A stretch of DNA of 41,045 nt from Anaerolinea sp. (GTDB lineage: Bacteria > Chloroflexota > Anaerolineae > Aggregatilineales > UBA2796): NCBI GenBank assembly GCA_014879835.1, contig JACSRJ010000234.1:1-41045 (forward strand). Reading direction: 5' to 3'. The notes beneath the pieces are model-generated. The model saw nothing but the letters and a program-made list of their open reading frames with translations, was not told the DNA's origin and did not search any database. Shown here one piece after another: positions 38,335 through 41,045 of this stretch (its first letter is position 1; every line of letters starts with the position of its first letter). A program made the translations under genes and the position numbers.

Positions 38335-40191
38335 ATGTTCAAAAAACGAATCCTTGGGACTCTTGTGGTGATGACCCTGCTGATGCTCAACCTCCGGGTG
38401 GTGGCTCAGAATGAGGGCAAATTGTGGGAGGCGTGGGCCCAAAAAGAAGTCACCGACCTTGGTGATGATCATACCGGAACGACTTTCAGCCTCAGTGAGG
38501 ACGTCCGGACTCCCGATGGGAGAGCCTCAATCCGCATGACCCCAAGCGGTAAGGCGGAGGAAAACAAACTCGCCTTTCCAGTTACTGGCGCTGATCTGGC
38601 CGTATGGGGTGATCATGCCCATCTGGTTCTAGAGGTGTATTTGCCTTCAAATATCGAACAGGCCCCCAATACCTTTTTTATGGGTATGGGGGACGTAACT
38701 GGGGCATGGCAATGGGTCGATGGAGGTTTTGGCAAGCCTGTGGGAGAACTTAACACGGGCTGGAATCGGATCAAGTTCCCCATCACTGGCCCTATGAAAG
38801 CGATCAGCGCTACGGGCCGTTACGTCATCTATATGTCCTTTTTTTATGTCGATGGTCAGGGCGCCAAAAAACAACTCTCCCAAGCATTTCACATAGGAAA
38901 TACCTATTTGATCGGTGAGTCTGGCGCTTCAGCCGGGGGCGGCACAGAGGTTGATGGTTTTGCAGCAGAGGTGGAAGCCCTGCTCAAACTGGATGATGAG
39001 GCGCTGCTTGAGGCCATTGCCCGCCAGACTTTTGATTACTTCTGGGAAGAGGCAAACCCCACCAATGGGCTGATCAAAGATCGGAGCACCCCGGATTCGG
39101 CTTCAAGCATCGCTGCGGTGGGGTTTGGTCTGAGCGCGATCCCAATTGCAGTGGATCGCGGCTGGATCACCCATCAAGAAGGTTATGATCGGGTGCTGCT
39201 CACCCTCAAGACCTTTGAGAACGCGGTTCAAGGGCACGAGGGCTTTTATTTCCACTTTGTGGACATGAAAACGGGCGAACGGGTCTGGGACAGCGAGGTC
39301 TCCACCATCGACACCAGTTTGTTCATCATGGGGGCCCTCACGGCGGGCGAATACTTTAAAAATACAGAGGTCGAAACCCTTGCCAGCGCGCTCTATGAAC
39401 GGATCAATTGGGTGGATTTTGCGCCTGATGGGACGTTGGTCTCGATGGGCTGGAAACCAGAGACGGGCTATCTGGGCAGCAGGTGGAGCCATTTTGACGA
39501 AGGTCTGCTGCTCTACCTACTGGCGATGGGTTCTCCCACTCACCCTATCCCCCCGGAAGCATGGGATCAGATCGAACGTCCGGTTAATGTTGACGGAGAA
39601 TATATCTTCCTGCCCGGCGAAACCCTCTTCGTATACCAGTATCCGCTGGCATGGATCGATCTGCGTGATCGTGAAGATCGTTATGCCAACTACTTCAACA
39701 ACACCCAACGGGCCTGCGAGCGCAATCGCCAATTTGCCCAGCGTGAGTCTGATCAAGTAAAAACCTATCAGAATGGGGTGTGGGGCATCAGTGCTTCGGA
39801 TGGGCCTCGCGGTTACAAGGCTTATGGAGCGACGGGCCCAAACAGCGATGGCACTGCTGCACCCTATGCCTCGATTGCTTGTTTACCCTTCACCCCAGAA
39901 GCTTCCCTCGAATCGATCCGAGGGATGTTAGCGACCTACGGTCCCAAAGTGTGGGCGGAGTATGGCTTTGTAAGCGCCTTTAACGCTGTGGTGGAATGGT
40001 ACTCCCACGAGCATATCGGCATTGATCAGGGTGACATACTGCTTATGATCGCCAATTATCAGGATGGTTTTGTGTGGAAGCTCATCGCCCAGAATCAATA
40101 TCTTCAAGCCGGGTTAAAAAAGGCGGGTTTTGAGGAAAAGAGAAGTGACTATGCCGTCACTCCGGCCTTCCTCAAAGAGAAACTGAAGTAA
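38335..40191 (+). CDS. Secreted GH144-like glucanase (glucoamylase-family, PF10091-like)
   Basis: A 618-residue exported enzyme. Signal peptide is about 1-24 (VVA-QNE). A beta-rich N-terminal domain (about 25-195) resembles a carbohydrate-binding module. The catalytic (alpha/alpha)6 part (about 215-618) has the segments FDYFWEEANPTNGLIKDRS (233-251), SSIAAVGFGLSAIPIAVDRG (257-276) and SHFDEGLLLYLLAMGSP (385-401), then late segments YASIACLPFTPEASLESIRG and GFVSAFN. GH144 enzymes hydrolyse beta-1,2-glucan, but the fold also serves other glucan enzymes. Start is ATG 38335 with AGGAG 9 bases upstream. It diverges from lacI with its own operator. Confidence 0.82.
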   Translation: MFKKRILGTLVVMTLLMLNLRVVAQNEGKLWEAWAQKEVTDLGDDHTGTTFSLSEDVRTPDGRASIRMTPSGKAEENKLAFPVTGADLAVWGDHAHLVLEVYLPSNIEQAPNTFFMGMGDVTGAWQWVDGGFGKPVGELNTGWNRIKFPITGPMKAISATGRYVIYMSFFYVDGQGAKKQLSQAFHIGNTYLIGESGASAGGGTEVDGFAAEVEALLKLDDEALLEAIARQTFDYFWEEANPTNGLIKDRSTPDSASSIAAVGFGLSAIPIAVDRGWITHQEGYDRVLLTLKTFENAVQGHEGFYFHFVDMKTGERVWDSEVSTIDTSLFIMGALTAGEYFKNTEVETLASALYERINWVDFAPDGTLVSMGWKPETGYLGSRWSHFDEGLLLYLLAMGSPTHPIPPEAWDQIERPVNVDGEYIFLPGETLFVYQYPLAWIDLRDREDRYANYFNNTQRACERNRQFAQRESDQVKTYQNGVWGISASDGPRGYKAYGATGPNSDGTAAPYASIACLPFTPEASLESIRGMLATYGPKVWAEYGFVSAFNAVVEWYSHEHIGIDQGDILLMIANYQDGFVWKLIAQNQYLQAGLKKAGFEEKRSDYAVTPAFLKEKLK

Positions 40192-40280
40192 GGGCGGATA
40201 GATCGGATGGCACTGCCGCTGGATGCATTGAACGCGACCTGCTCCGGGTGAGACGCAGCCCCACCCGTGATCCACCCGCC

Positions 40281-40312
40281 CTTCCCCTCAGCCCGTCTGG
40301 ACTGAGGGGAAG
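40281..40312 (+). terminator. Hairpin after glucanase gene
   Basis: CTTCCCCTCAG (40281-40291), 10-base loop, CTGAGGGGAAG (40302-40312): a perfect 11-bp stem 90 bases after the glucanase stop. The T-rich tail is interrupted (ATATTAGGCGTGTTTT), so termination is likely but imperfect. Confidence 0.55.
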
Positions 40313-40357
40313 ATATTAGGCGTGTTTTCTGAGAGGGGTGCGGCTGAGTTTCCCTTT

Positions 40358-41045
40358 TTAGGGCGTTATGGATTGATTGATCTCCACCACTTCCCCAATT
40401 TTGATGGTTACAGAGGACAGCGGATAGGGTTTGCCACCCACTTTGAGGCGCAGATCGTAGGTGCCTTCAGGAAGCGCGGCGATCAGCGGGTTCGCATACA
40501 GCACCTGCCCGATCACGGGTTCGGTCGTCCCCACTGCCAAAACCTCTAAAGTCAAGTCGGAGGGGTTCAAGGGCTGTCCGCTGGCGTCCAGCGCAGTGAC
40601 CTTCACCTGACCCGCCGGGAAGGTGTGTTCCAGTTTGGTCACCTGCGCGGTTTTGATCTCCACAGCTTCAAAGGTATGCCGGGTGGGCGTTCTGAGGTTG
40701 GTCTCAAGTTCCACCACCAGATCGTAAACGCCTACAGGCAGCACCGCAGTCTGGGGATTCTCGTAGCGCAGATCGGCCAGCAGGGTCTCCCGATCTCCCG
40801 GCGCGTACACCAGCACTTTGGGTGAATTGTAGGTTGGGACTCCGGGCATGACAAAGGTGGCCAGCTCCAAAGCCCCACTGGGGAAGGTGTGTTCCAGTTT
40901 AGTCACCGCTCCGGCGGCGATCTCCACCTTCTCAAAGGTGTGACGCAGCGGTTGGTTGAGGCTGGTTGCCAGTTCCACCACCAGATCGTAAGTGCCCACA
41001 GGCAGCACCGCTGTTTGCGGGTTCTCGTAGCGCAGGTCACCCAGT
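40358..41045 (-). CDS. Protein of tandem 88-residue beta-rich repeats, N-terminus cut by window edge
   Basis: The open frame continues past the right edge, so its start is unseen; at least 229 residues are present. Three copies of an about 88-residue unit are visible. Each has YxNPxxAxLPxGxYDL, a VEI or TIK strand and, in the first two, RHTFExVEI...VTKLEHTFP. The last copy is diverged and shortened, ending in INQSITP. The first two copies are also close at DNA level. The pattern resembles extracellular Ig-like or PEGA/carboxypeptidase-regulatory-like beta domains. No catalytic motif. It converges on the glucanase gene. Confidence 0.72.
   Translation of the reverse strand, partial: LGDLRYENPQTAVLPVGTYDLVVELATSLNQPLRHTFEKVEIAAGAVTKLEHTFPSGALELATFVMPGVPTYNSPKVLVYAPGDRETLLADLRYENPQTAVLPVGVYDLVVELETNLRTPTRHTFEAVEIKTAQVTKLEHTFPAGQVKVTALDASGQPLNPSDLTLEVLAVGTTEPVIGQVLYANPLIAALPEGTYDLRLKVGGKPYPLSSVTIKIGEVVEINQSITP

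Overview
The window is a continuous stretch of bacterial chromosome with moderate-to-high GC. No rRNA, tRNA, CRISPR array, transposase or phage gene was seen. The gene mix points to a member of the Chloroflexota (Anaerolineae-like), by inference from gene content only. Pointers are WXG100 proteins, SH3-like secreted proteins, a membrane GT-C enzyme with a large soluble tail, a deazaflavin (F420)-type reductase, a CoxD/CoxE pair, and REP-like CCTCACCCC repeats. Many genes have strong GGAGG ribosome sites, and several starts could be moved to better-supported positions.

Layout. 1-2.5 kb (minus): aroE, a DUF4203 membrane protein and aroC (cut by the window edge), a shikimate-pathway operon. 2.6-4.0 kb (minus): four small genes forming two tandem WXG100/partner pairs, closed by a strong terminator. 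4.3-5.9 kb (plus): an acyl-CoA ligase. 5.9-7.3 kb (minus): an Hsp70-like ATPase. 7.3-7.7 kb: a gene-free, hairpin-rich repeat block. 7.7-9.9 kb (minus): pyrimidine-nucleoside phosphorylase and an esterase. 10-10.7 kb (plus): a membrane-anchored DsbA-like protein. 10.8-17.7 kb (minus): a GT-C membrane protein, an amidase, an SH3b/SGNH secreted protein and a large secreted SH3/FecR-like protein. 17.7-18.4 kb: a gene-free region with a possible small structured RNA. 18.4-21.3 kb (plus): MoxR ATPase, Nudix hydrolase and CoxE-like VWA protein. 21.4-22.6 kb (minus): an M20 amidohydrolase. 22.7-26.1 kb: a stress or electrophile-response type cluster (TetR and aldo/keto reductase diverging from MarR, NAD(P)-binding protein and deazaflavin-type reductase), with two near-consensus promoters back to back.

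26.1-30.6 kb (minus) is a nitrite/nitric-oxide operon: ferredoxin, a copper nitrite reductase (nirK) with an extra N-terminal cupredoxin domain and a membrane anchor, a DUF2249 protein, a Sco-like copper chaperone, a cupin and a polytopic His-containing membrane protein. The last three are coupled by 4-base overlaps. A perfect 20-bp palindrome lies upstream of the operon.

30.8-40.2 kb is a glucan-utilisation locus: a LacI-type regulator, a sugar ABC importer (binding protein plus two permeases, no ATPase), a TPR membrane protein, a cytoplasmic GH94 phosphorylase, and a divergent secreted GH144-like glucanase. Three copies of a TGTAAAAGCGCTTT operator mark the regulon. The secreted enzyme would cut glucan outside, the importer would bring in oligosaccharides, and GH94 would phosphorolyse them. 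A beta-1,2-glucan substrate is a reasonable guess but not proven. The window ends in a protein of near-identical 88-residue repeats, cut by the edge.
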